Source: Brachionus plicatilis (Eukaryota > Rotifera > Eurotatoria > Ploima > Brachionidae). From it: DNA of 64,000 nt. Shown here piece after piece: positions 29,342-40,068 of this stretch. The stretch spans positions 428,123 through 492,122 of the forward strand of contig QEOQ01000460.1 of NCBI GenBank assembly GCA_010279815.1, in the 5' to 3' direction. The translations under genes were made by a program, and so were the position numbers. Under the pieces are notes generated by a model. The model had not been told where the DNA came from. It did not search any database and saw nothing but the letters and a program-made list of their open reading frames with translations. The number at the start of each line of letters is the position of its first letter. Position 1 is the stretch's first letter.

Positions 29342-31063
29342 AAATATTTATTTTTTATTTTTTTTCTTGTTAAAACCACAATATTTATCATTTAATAAAA
29401 ACTTTTTGAATAGAATTTTATTTTTGTATTTTTAAGAAAGTAAAGAAACGAAAAAAATCAACGAAAATCAGCCGTCAAGTAAGCGCAATTGAACAATTTT
29501 GAAAAGTTGCCAAGTAAAATTTATTTTTTAGCACCAAGATCCCAGAAGTCGCAGTCAAAGCCATGTACGCCATCAGCCCAGGCCAAAGCCAAAGCGAACA
29601 CAGCTCAAAAATCTCAAGTAAGCAAACAAACAGCTCAGCTGGGCGAGCTCCGCATAAGCCCCATTGTTGATGCGGCAGCGAAGGACAAACTTTTAAAACA
29701 GTACGAAGAACACACTGCCGGCAAACACGTCCTTAATTTAATTGTAATCGGACATGTGGACTCGGGAAAAAGCACTCTGATGGGACATTTGCTGTACCAA
29801 ATGGGCCAGGTATCGGACAAACAGCTGCATCGGTACAGACAGGACTCGCAGAAGATTGGCAAAAGCTCGTTTGCGTATGCCTGGGTCCTGGACGAGACGG
29901 AAGAAGAACGAAGCCGAGGCATTACCATTGACGTTGCTCAGACAAAATTTGAGACAAATAAAAAAATAATTTATCTGCTGGACGCGCCAGGACACAAGGA
30001 TTTTATTCCGAACATGATTACAGGTGCCACCCAAGCCGATTCGGCTATTCTGGTCATAAACAGTGTTACTGGAGAGTTCGAGACTGGATTTGACCTTGGC
30101 GGACAGACCAGAGAACACTCGTTGCTGGTCAAATCGCTTGGTATCAATCAGCTCATTGTTGCTGTCAACAAAATGGACATGTGTGACTGGTCCGAGTCAC
30201 GATTTTTGGACATACACAAAAAATTGAGCAATTTTTTAATCAAACAAGTTGGCTTCAAAGAAACAGACCTAATGTTTGTGCCGTGCAGTGGACTACAAGG
30301 TGAAAATTTAAGCAAAACATGCATGGATGAAAAATTGACCTGTTGGTACAATGAGAGTAAGGCAATCGATTCTAAATCAATCAAAGGTGGTCTTACTTTG
30401 TTGGAATGTGTTGACAGATTAAAGCACCAGGAAAGATCAATAGATAAACCATTTAGATTTTGTATATCGGACATATTCAAGAGTGCTCAGACTGCAAATT
30501 TGTCACTAGTGGGAAAGTGTGAGGCAGGCACAGTGAAACAAGGTGATAAAATAACAATTGTGCCTGCAAACGAAACTGGTCTGGTCAAATCTATTTCTAT
30601 TAACGATGAAGTTTCAATACCAATGTGTTTTGCAGGTGATTCTGCTACTTTGAACGTGGCCAATGTTGACATAAATAACATATCGATTGGTAATTTTATT
30701 TGCGATACTCAATCGGTGATGCCAGTAACAGATCGAATAAGAGGAAGAGTTATTTTGTTCAATTTGAGCATTCCGGTTACCAATGGTTTTCCAGTTGTTT
30801 TTCATTACAAGTCGTTGAACGAAGCCGCAACTGTTAAAAAGCTTGTTGCTCAATTGGATAAGAGTAGTGGTGAAGTGGTGAAAGAGAAGCCCAGAGTGCT
30901 CAGTAATGGACATAGTGCAATTGTTGAAATTAAGATAAACAAGCCAATTTGTGTCGAGTTGTACCAAAATTACCGTGAATTGGGACGATTTATGTTAAGG
31001 TACAATGGCGTGACAATCGCTGCCGGCCAAATTACTGAAATAATTCAAAAGACAAAAAATTAA
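27829..31063 (+). CDS. HBS1L: HBS1-like translational GTPase (long isoform)
   Basis: Exons 27829-27874, 27928-27993, 28045-28197, 28252-28287 and 29532-31063 join in phase to 610 aa. The start MSRHRNVRKV and the segment DDLSQSFDENYSYAISPGT match the HBS1 N-terminal domain. The last exon carries the eEF1A/eRF3-like GTPase: GHVDSGKST (P-loop, about residue 174), DETEEERSRGIT (switch I), DAPGHKDFI (switch II), NKMD, then two beta-barrel domains ending LGRFMLRYNGVTIAAGQITEI. HBS1 with Pelota (Dom34) rescues stalled ribosomes in no-go and non-stop mRNA decay. The last exon skips 1,244 nt that contain an alternative terminal exon. A Lys/Gln/Ala-rich linker precedes the GTPase. AATAAA lies at 31121. 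The first four exons are 36-153 nt, and the GTPase exon is a single 1.5-kb block. Confidence 0.94.
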
Positions 31064-33030
31064 TTTTATTTTTAGTTTTTTTTTTTTCATTGAAATATAA
31101 TTGCACCCTAATTTATTGAAAATAAAGAATTTTGATTTTTGACTTTTAGTATTTGTAAAGAAATAAATGTCGAACGGGTATTCAAATAAAATATTTTTTC
31201 AATTCTTGTTTAATTAAATTTAAAAAGTTGGATAAAATAAAAAATTCTAAGAATCTTAATTGATCAAGTCTTTTTCAATCATCTATCAATCAAAACTCAT
31301 CATACTCGAGTTTAAAAAAAAAATAAATCAAATCAAATTAATCAAATTAATAATTTAATGATCATTAAATTATTAATTTGATCATTAGAAATTTACCAAT
31401 TCTAAGCTAAAGAACTAAACCCTATTTGACTTTTCCCGTGGTCTCTTAGTGTTAAAAGGAAATGAGGTTGAAAAAAAAACTTGCTCAACTCATCAAATGC
31501 TTAATTTTTACTTTTTATTAACAATATTTTTATGATTAAGATTTATTTGATAGTTTAATGGATCCAAAAATCAAATTTTTTCAGATTTGGCTTTTTTTTG
31601 TGAAACTGTAATTGGAATAGTTATTGTAATGAAGACAAGATCTGAATGAGTGGGAATTTTTTTGTGAAGGCCCCTTAGAGATCAGCTATTTAAAGAAGCC
31701 AATAATCAAGTTTAAGTACAAATAACAAATAACTAATAAGAATTTATGACCAAACTACAAATAATTACAGCTGCCAAGTTTAAGCTAACAGAATTTATTT
31801 ACATAAGATTTTAATTCATCTTTATTTCAAATTAATGAGATCTTTTTAAGTCTTCTTGGTCACGGCAAATTGCATTATTTCCATTTAAAGCCGTCGTCAT
31901 GCTTAAAAAGCTATTGATTGAAAAAAATATTTTTTTTATCTTTTTTTCATTAAATTTATAGACTAAATGATATTTAAGTAGATAAATATTAATGGAAAAT
32001 TTTTAAAAAGAAAAATAAAAAAAAATTTTGATGAAAATTCTTTAAATGAAAAATTTTACCAGTTCCCGTTTAACAAGAAAGTCAAAAATAATTTAACAAA
32101 ATAAGTATATTATTACATTCTATTATTAATTAAGATTGTTTAAAAAAGAATAATTTTTATTTTTATTTGAATTTTAATAAAAAAAGTAAAACTTTTTTCT
32201 TTGATCATTTTCTGTGACAAATTATAGACCAACACTGGTCAGTTTTTATGGCTCAATAAAAAGAAAAAATTAAGTTGAAACTAACAATTTAAAAAAAAAG
32301 ATGCAAGAGATGTTGGGTGGCCAAAGTAGTTTTAGAAAGATTTTTTTTTCCTTTTTGAAAGACGTTTGCGCTTTTTTTACAAAATAATTTTAAAATATTT
32401 TTATAAAGTAAAGGATTGTTAAAAACTTTGCAGAAATCAGTAGTCATTCTAGTCTTTTCTTTTCTTATTATTCTTTCTCTAATTCTTTTTTTAATTTTTC
32501 AACTCTTTTTTTTTTACCCTTCTCTTCTTTTCATTATTTAAGTTTAGATTTATAATGAATCATGCTGTAATAAAATCTATAAATTTATTTAAAAAAATTT
32601 TTAAAGCATTTTTTAAATGATAAAAACCAGGTTTAAGCAAATCTTCAGGATTGTTTGATGTGAATATTTTTTTACGATATATCATTAAAATTAAATGCTT
32701 TAATTTAAATTTTTTTTTTCTTAATTTGGCAATAATTCATTTAGCGACATATCACTGAATTCTGGTAATCTCACAAAACAAATGCTATTTAATTTTTAAA
32801 TACTAAAAGAGAAGTATTTTTATGAAATTATTTTTTTTCCATTGGTTTAAAATAATTTACCTGAGAGACTCTTTAAATCATCTATAATAGCATTTTAATT
32901 GCCAAGTAATAAATTCAGCATTTTGTTAATTTGATTTATAAGAAATTTATTATTTTTTCGTGATTGTAGCTAAAATTAAATTAAATTTTTTGCTATTTAA
33001 AAGCTGATTTAGTGCTTTGATCGGAAAAAA
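31064..33030. other. Intergenic region, one perfect palindrome
   Basis: A/T-rich and without a supported gene. It contains the HBS1 poly(A) signal (31121) and a 42-bp perfect palindrome. The other inverted or pyrimidine-rich stretches (for example 32440-32530) look like simple sequence. Confidence 0.6.
31341..31382. repeat. 42-bp perfect palindrome
   Basis: ATCAAATTAATAATTTAATG at 31341-31360 continues through ATCATTAAAT to ATTTGAT at 31382. Every base pairs with its partner around the centre 31361/31362, with no spacer. It could extrude a cruciform, or be the fused ends of a deleted element. Confidence 0.85.
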
Positions 33031-34383
33031 ATGAAATACTTTTTATTAATTTTTGTTAGTAAGAATAAGCCTTGATAATTTGTCTTGTCTCGATTAAAAT
33101 TTTTAAAATTAGCCCTGGGATTCTTAACCGTGGGACTAAAAACCCTTGAATTCTACTCCGGCTTAGGAAATATAAATCAATCATGTATTATCCATGGAGT
33201 AAAAAGATATTGCTTAGGAGAATTAAGGTGCAGATCCAGAATATGCCAATGCCCATCTAACTCAACATGGAATGGAAAATATTGCGGTATATTTACTCAA
33301 TTCTAATGAGCTTAAATTAATTTTTTAAAAGAACGCTTCGGAATGTCTTGTAAAAGGAATGGACAATGCAGACCACAAGGCCTGGTTTGTTCTAGCACTG
33401 TTGATGGTATTTGTCAGTAAGTCAATTTCAATAAGAGAAAAAGAAGTTAAATAGTAAAATAATTCAAAAGATGTCCAAGTGATTCCGTATGGGACGGCAT
33501 AAAATGTGGTATAAATTCTAAATTAATCATTTATTTAGTATTTAAAAAAATATGAAACATATTTTTATTAGAAAAATTCGGAAGCAATTGCTCAGGTCAA
33601 GCCAAAAATTATTGTACTAGAGACTATGTTTGTTTAAATGAAACCTGCCAGTGAATTAATAAAAAAATCTAAAACTTATGTGAAAATTTTTTTAAGATGT
33701 CCTGGAGATGCTGTTTGGGACGGGAAAAAATGCAGTTAATCAACTAAATCTATTTTTAAAAATGCTACTTTAATATGTTTTAATTAGATCATTTTAATAA
33801 TACTTGTTTAAACAATCGATTTTGTAGTCCTCAAGGATTAAAATGTCTTAAAAGTGATTCAGGAAAGCGATGCTTGTAAATTTTTGTATACGGAATGAAG
33901 CATTTTTTAGAATAAAACTGGAAATTTAAAAATGTATTTTAGATGCAAAGCTGGAAAATGGAATGGTGAGTTTTGTGATACTTTCAATGCTACTTGTAGA
34001 AATCAAATAAGAGATAAAACATGCACACGGGGTCTAATGTGTTTATTTAGAAGTTGTGTGTAAGCTGTTTTTTGATAAGGAAAATTAAAAAATTCTAAAT
34101 AATGTAATCTAAGGTGTCCATTGGGAAGCTGGAACATAACAACAGGATTATGTGGTTTGATTTTGGAATTCTTATTCAAATGCATTAAATAATATATTAA
34201 TTTTATTTTAAAGATTCGTTACCTTTAAATGCTATTTGTAGTAATCCAAATCTTGTGATGCCCACGGACTTTAAAGAATCTTTTAAATTAGACCGATGTG
34301 ATTCTTCAGTGAATTTAAAATGTAATGGATATAGATGCGTGTGTAAAGAGGGTTCCACCTTGATCAATGGAGTATGCGCTTAA
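33031..34383 (+). CDS. Secreted cysteine-rich protein with repeated EB/EGF-like modules, ten exons
   Basis: Exons: 33031-33058, 33113-33286, 33332-33416, 33471-33508, 33572-33650, 33697-33734, 33788-33875, 33943-34059, 34114-34154 and 34214-34383. They total 858 nt and one open frame of 285 aa. It begins with a signal peptide (MKYFLLIFVTLGFLTV). The rest is a chain of Cys modules alternating a longer exon (pattern FG..C..NG.C.P.GL.C) with a short exon reading CP.D.VWDG.KC. The short exons 4 and 6 are both exactly 38 nt with identical phases, and exon 9 (41 nt) encodes the variant CPLGSWNITTGLC. This shows growth by exon duplication. Introns are 45-68 nt. No transmembrane segment follows. EB modules occur in secreted invertebrate proteins with roles in cuticle, mucus or defence; the role here is unknown. 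Confidence 0.85.
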
Positions 34384-35092
34384 TTTTTTTTTATTTAACA
34401 AAATTAAAAAATGCAAAATTGAAAATTATTAAAAACTAAGAAAATTTTTTTTTATTTATTTCTTCATAGCTCTAACTAATCAAATACTAATACAAATATT
34501 TGAATTAAAAATATTATTTTGTCTTTTTTTTAAATATTCAATAAATAGATTTAAAATAAATTCAAAAGAATGACTATAATGTTTTCATTTGTTTCTCAAT
34601 TTTAAAAATTTTTATAAACTTATAATCAATCTAGGCTTAAATAAATATTTTAGAAAAATATTACTTATTTTCAAAATAATGTTGAGGTCATTTTGATCGT
34701 TTAAAATAATTATTACCTTAAAGTTAGTTCTAAAAAAGATTAAATTTCTTTTATAAAAATTATAAAGTTATCAAAGAGTTTACTAGGTTTGGAACCAAAT
34801 TGAAAAAAAACAAAATTCTGTCAAAAATTATTTTTCAAAAAATATTGTACTTATCTTTAGAAAATAATGTCTAAAATATTTAAATTCAAATGCTAAGACT
34901 AAACAACGCCTTAGCATAGCGTCAATTGTAATCGATAAGTAAAATCGAACTACAAATACAGATAAAGTTTTTCTCAAGCTAACTCCTACTTTATGAATTT
35001 CACAAAAATAGGAACCTCAACTCTAGTATTTAAATCAGTTAAATTAAATTTTTAGAATAATCAATTCACTGTTTAATTTACAAAAAATAATT
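34384..35092. other. Intergenic spacer
   Basis: About 700 bp of A/T sequence containing the 3' flank of the Cys-rich gene and the promoter region of the lipase gene. No element is identifiable. Confidence 0.6.
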
Positions 35093-36095
35093 ATGATTAA
35101 GTATTTAATTTTTTTAAACTTGTATTTTTTGGCAAATTGCTGGCCAACTTTTGAATTGTACATGAAACAACGTCCGGATCAACACATTCTCGTCAAGGCA
35201 TCCAATCTTGAAAGCTTAGGCTTCGACCATTCAAAAGAAACTAAATTAGTTGTTCATGGATTTTCGGCGGATTCTTCTTCACTAACAGCAATAAAAAATA
35301 AACTACTAATCTTTGATGATCTGAATGTGATAATGGTTAATTGGAAAGAAGGTGCCAAGGCTCCTGATTATTACAATGCATTTACTAATGTAAGGGAAGT
35401 TGCCCAGAAAATAGCTGATTTTGTCCAGCAAGGAAAAATAGATTTATCTAAAGTTCACTGCATTGGACACAGTTTGGGTGCTCATGTTTGTGGGTTTGCC
35501 GGAAAAAGAATTGTTGGGAAAATTGGAAGAATCAGTGGGTTAGATCCAGCGGGACCGTTATTTGAAGGAAAGCCTGCTTATTCAAGATTGGACAAAACCG
35601 ATGCTGAATTCGTTGATATAATTCACACTGATGCTACTCTTGGAATACAGGACTCAATTGGTCATTTGGATTTTTACCCAAACGGAGGTCGAGTACAACC
35701 CGGGTGCTTATTTAAATTGAATGATTTGGCAAACAAAACTATTCATGATGACAGATCTAAAATGATTGAATTACGAATGGAACCAAAAGGAAAAATTCTT
35801 AGTTTTTTATCCTGCAGTCACACAAGATCTCATTTGTATTACAGTGAAAGCATCGGAAAATGTTACTTTAGATCTGTACTCTGCAATAGCTATGGTAAGT
35901 CCTAATATTCTAATTTCTCAAATAGACATAATATCTGTTAATATTTTTTTAGATAACTTTAAATCTGAAAACTGCAAAATAAGTAGCTGTGCGTCGACTC
36001 AAGCTGGCTGTGCAATAATGGGATATAAAGCTCATAAATATCATCCAAACGGCAAATACTTTCTAGATACAACTAAAACTTCGCCATTTTGTTAA
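35093..36095 (+). CDS. Secreted lipase of the pancreatic lipase family, 314 aa
   Basis: Two exons (35093-35894, 35953-36095) join at TAT G|AT to give 314 aa. A signal peptide (MIKYLIFLNLYFLANCW) starts the protein. The nucleophile elbow GHSLGAHVCGF gives the catalytic Ser (about residue 126). The acid is in GLDPAGPLF, and the His in CSHTRSHLYY. The segment DAEFVDIIHTDAT...GHLDFYPNGG is characteristic of the pancreatic lipase/PLA1 family. The C-terminus (C..SSCAST..GCAIMGYKA) closes the alpha/beta-hydrolase domain, and the PLAT domain of true pancreatic lipases is absent, as in many invertebrate digestive lipases and PLA1s. It would hydrolyse acylglycerols or phospholipids outside the cell; which of these is not decided from sequence. 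The neighbouring gene is also secreted, but no shared regulation is visible. Confidence 0.93.
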
Positions 36096-36189
36096 TCTTT
36101 ACCAGTCTTAATGGAGATATATTTATTTATTTTTCATTTTTTAATTTTATTTTGCTCTATTGATAAAAAATTTAGCTATTAAATATCAA

Positions 36190-36718
36190 GAGGTGTAATT
36201 TGCTACATAAACCTAGAAAAATTTTAACACTGATAAATTAATATTTGCAAATTTTAGATTTACAAAATTTGATGAAAATGATTTTTCAAATAAATTTCGC
36301 TAGAATTTATAAATTTTATCGTAAATGTTGATAACACGTAAATTTTGATAATTATTAATTCTAAAGTACCTAGGGATCTCAAACTCTAATCAGTTTGGCC
36401 GCAAATAGTGCTAATAATGTTCTCTTTCAGAATCTAGTTTGTTAATCGAAAAAGATTAAGTATTCACAAAGCAATGGGTTCTGAAAGTTTTGTGTGCAAA
36501 TTTTAAAAAATATTCATTTTCTACCTAGCAATCTCAATCTTTAATCAATTTGACTGCAAAAACTATCAATGAAAATCTGAAAATTTTTTCTACCAAAATC
36601 TTGTTTATTTTTATAAAGAGAATAAGTCCTCTCAAATTTATCAATTATTTTGTCTTTGTTAAGTTTGTAATTGTCAAAATTTACGTGTTATCAAAATTTA
36701 CGATATTATAAACACCTC
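36190..36718. mobile_element. Inverted-repeat element, 529 bp
   Basis: The ends GAGGTGTAAT and TTATAAACACCTC are inverted. Inner arms CGTAAATGTTGATAACACGT and ACGTGTTATCAAAATTTACG also pair. The interior has two related direct copies of a CTAGGGATCTCAAACTCTAA-type unit (about 36370 and 36523). No coding capacity. Confidence 0.55.
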
Positions 36719-38409
36719 AAAGAAAGAAAGATTATTAACCAAGTTTTCTTCTAATTATAAGTGGTCTTTTCTTTTTAAATATACTTCGGCGGTACTCACT
36801 GATTTTGTCCGTACGGCTTTAGTCTTGGTTTAAAGTCAAATTAGTGCAAGAAATGATCTAGTAAGAAAAATAATAGAAAAGTTAATGATTTATAAATAAA
36901 AAATATTTAAATTTATAATTTTTTTTTAATTTTCAGTGTTCGACAATAATGATATTTCACTATTTTATAATAACATGTCGATACAAAAAATTATTTATTC
37001 TTGTAGAAAATAATATCTATTCTAGAAGACAAAAGTTTATCCAGAAACGATTAGAATTTTAGCTCAATTAATTTTACTAGTTTTTATTTAAATTTATTTT
37101 GAAATAAAAATTGAGGTGTTGTCAACGACGCCAGTAAAAACTAGTATGGTTATTTTTTAAAAACAGAGTCAATCCTTTTTAATGGAAAAAATTAAAAAAA
37201 AAAAATCTGTCTGGAAGATACACTATATCCTTTATGTCGGCCCATATTTTTGTTTGAAAATTTAAGCCCTGCACTGACAATGTAAAAAAATGAATTTTTT
37301 AAAGCTGCTTTGTCCTTTTATGAAATTACTCCTGGCTACCTACGGCTTTTATGTACTTTATGTACTTTATATCATATGAACCCATGGAATAATTTCCTAG
37401 TATGTTATCTTTTATTAAATATTTATCTAATATGAATTAAAATAAAAAAAACTTAACCTAACTTTTAACCCTAAACTCCAATTGAATCCGATAAACCAAT
37501 TGAATCCGTTAATTTAATGGTTAGCTTTATTTAACTTGTTTTTTCATTAATCAAATTTTCAATAAAATCAATATAAGTCTTGGTTGGTTACAAGATTTTA
37601 TTATATTCACTAAATTTGAGAATTTAGAAATTAAAAAAAAAAAAATAAAGTAAACGTGAAGTACATAAAAGATACATAATAGATACAGCACATTAAAGTA
37701 ACATACTGGATTTTTATAACGTCATTGGCAATAGATGCAAAAATTTCAAAAATCATAATTTGAAATGAATTTAAAAGATGAATTTAAAAATTGAAAATAA
37801 TGCTTAAAAACTTTCAAGTGTCAGTTTGGTAGAGTTTTTTTAAAGACAACTTGATTTAAATGAAAAAAGAAGATTATTTTATTAAAGTTATTCATTTAAC
37901 TTTTTTATCGTTTAATTTTGATATAAAAAATTATTTATGTGAATTAAATATTTCATCAAATTTATTTTAAGCGTTTTTCATTATTTTAAATAAAGAGTTT
38001 TCTTTTTATGCGTGAATCACATTTTTTATGTATTTTTGGTATTTCTTTATTTATTTTTAATCCTCACCCTGAAATTGTGACAACTTAATTAACAACTTAA
38101 CTTTATGACAAAAATATTTTTTCCACGGACATTTCACAAGTCGAGGGAGTAATGTAATGATTATTATACTAAATTCGAATACATTTTTTTCATACTAATT
38201 GAAAGCATACTCAATACCCAAGTAACAAAATCATTTCTAGTTTACTAAATTGAAATCGGTCTAATCGTTCTTAATTTAAGTATCTTAAATAACTCGAGCA
38301 ACGCCTTTTAAAATGAAAAATGATAATTGAAATGAAAACAATATTTTTTTCTTTGTTTGAATTCATTCTCAGAAACTAACATTAAAAAGATTCAAGTGAT
38401 TCAAAAATG

Positions 38410-38535
38410 TGTGTTGCTAGATCGCTAACCGGCCAAATGACTGCCCGCCAAAAGGTTAACCGGTCAATTTGGACACGGTTCACGGTTTCTAAAAATTTGG
38501 CCGGTTTCCTGGCCGCTTGTACGAATCCCAACACT
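38410..38535. mobile_element. Small GC-richer palindromic element, possibly hAT-like
   Basis: The left end GTGTTGCTAGATCGCTAACC with GGCCAAA is roughly mirrored by TTTGGCCGGTTTCCTGGCCG and CCCAACACT at the right. AGTGTTGGGA at a terminus resembles the end at 9769. The match is imperfect. Confidence 0.4.
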
Positions 38536-39560
38536 ATTCAAAACTCAGCAGTTAGATCAATCTTAAATAAAAAAAAATGACTGAACAATTAATCAAAAAA
38601 GTGGTTAATAATTATGAAAAAAAATATTAAAATATTAATATTACTAAATAATTAGATGAAAAGTAGAATGCCTTTTAATAAACATATTAATAAAAAATCA
38701 TTGTCAATTCTTCTTTTTTCCCTCACGTCAAACGTAAATTATCTTTTCAGGTAATGCAACTTTGTCTTGATTATCAGAATTTTGGGTTTGCTCAATTCTT
38801 CAGCATGTTCGTGTATAATCCATCGTTGGTGCTTTATCAAATCATATTCAAAAATTCTTTGTCAGAAGGGGGGGGTTAAGCTGGAAGCAATTTTTTTAAA
38901 ATTTTTTAAAACTCGATTAAAATAGTAAAGGACTAAACGAAATTTGGAATGTTAAAAATAAATAATATATATATAATAATATTTGTTAAATACAGAAATA
39001 GCTTAAAAATTTAAAAATAATATTGAAAATCGATTATGGTAAAACAGTCTAAATGTTTATAATGTGAATTCGGTGACGAAATTTGAAATTTCGTTATATC
39101 TCTTCTGTTTTTGAATTTTTTTTTACCAAGTCATACCATGTTCTTATAGATCTTGAGGAGAGGAATTTGAATATGCATAAAATAAAATCTTTAACTTTTT
39201 TTGAGCCCCTTTTTTTTTTAGTTAAAGTTATTTTTTGGCCAATTCGGTGAATATCAAATTGAAATTTGAAAATTTTAAAAGTTAAAATACTGTGTAAATT
39301 ACAATGCAATTAAGTTGCCCATTTGAAATTTTTGAGCAAATTGAGCAAATTGAAAATTGAACAAAAATTTTACTTGCCGTTTCAAACCCACTTTTTGAAT
39401 ATAAAGAATGCAGACGGATGTTTTCGACTATCCAACTCAATAGTGTAATTTCTGCTTTTTAATTTCTTTAAAATGTCACCATTTTATTTTAATTTATCTT
39501 TTTTAATTTTTTTTCATATTTTAATCTTTTGTATTTAATTTAGTTTTTTTTAAATCTAAA

Positions 39561-39605
39561 TGAGCTTTAGCTCGTCACAGATAAACAAATATATAGAAAT
39601 AAAGT
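39561..39605 (+). mobile_element. Probable non-LTR retroelement 3' end
   Basis: Hairpin GAGCTTTAGCTC is followed by GTCACAGATAAACAAATATA, the same stem-loop-plus-tail arrangement as at 4923. No upstream coding remains. Confidence 0.35.
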
Positions 39606-40068
39606 ACTAAGTGTTTACTTAACACTAGCTAACTGATTAATTTTTTAATGTTAAATCTTACAATTTGGTAAATTTTATTGAAATTTTGTGGTAATGATTT
39701 TAATCATTTAAACATAAGATCGAGATAATGATTTTAATCTAAAAATAAAGTAATTTTAACCATTATGGGCCTTTTCTAGAAACACTCAAGATTTTTTTTT
39801 CACTTTAATGTAATCTGACTTGTAAGGAAACCCAAGCTAAAAAGTCCTGAAAAAATTTTCTAAACAGCGAGTCTGTAAAAATAAAACAAAATATTCTAAT
39901 AAAGGGTTCATGTTGGGAATGTTGAGCCAGCTTTAATATTTTAAGATATTTTAGATATTTTGAAAATAAAAAAAATAAAATTTAATTAAATTTATTCAAA
40001 AAATATATACTAAACTTAACATAATCGATTAATGTTATTTAAAAAATAATCTCAAGCTAAACTAATGA

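Larger units (their letters stand above)
36096..40068. other. 4-kb intergenic region with three repeat remnants
   Basis: No gene supported. It carries an inverted-repeat element (36190-36718), a short GC-richer palindromic element (38410-38535) and a LINE-like tail (39561-39605). It also has a T/A-rich stretch with repeated TGTACTTTATGTACTTTAT near 37350. Confidence 0.6.

Noticed and set aside
29738..30967. Several antisense frames over the HBS1 GTPase exon
   Set aside because: They are shadows of a long GC-richer coding exon on the plus strand.
38866..38880. Run of nine G in A/T DNA
   Set aside because: A lone homopolymer without neighbouring G-runs; not enough for a quadruplex or any functional call.
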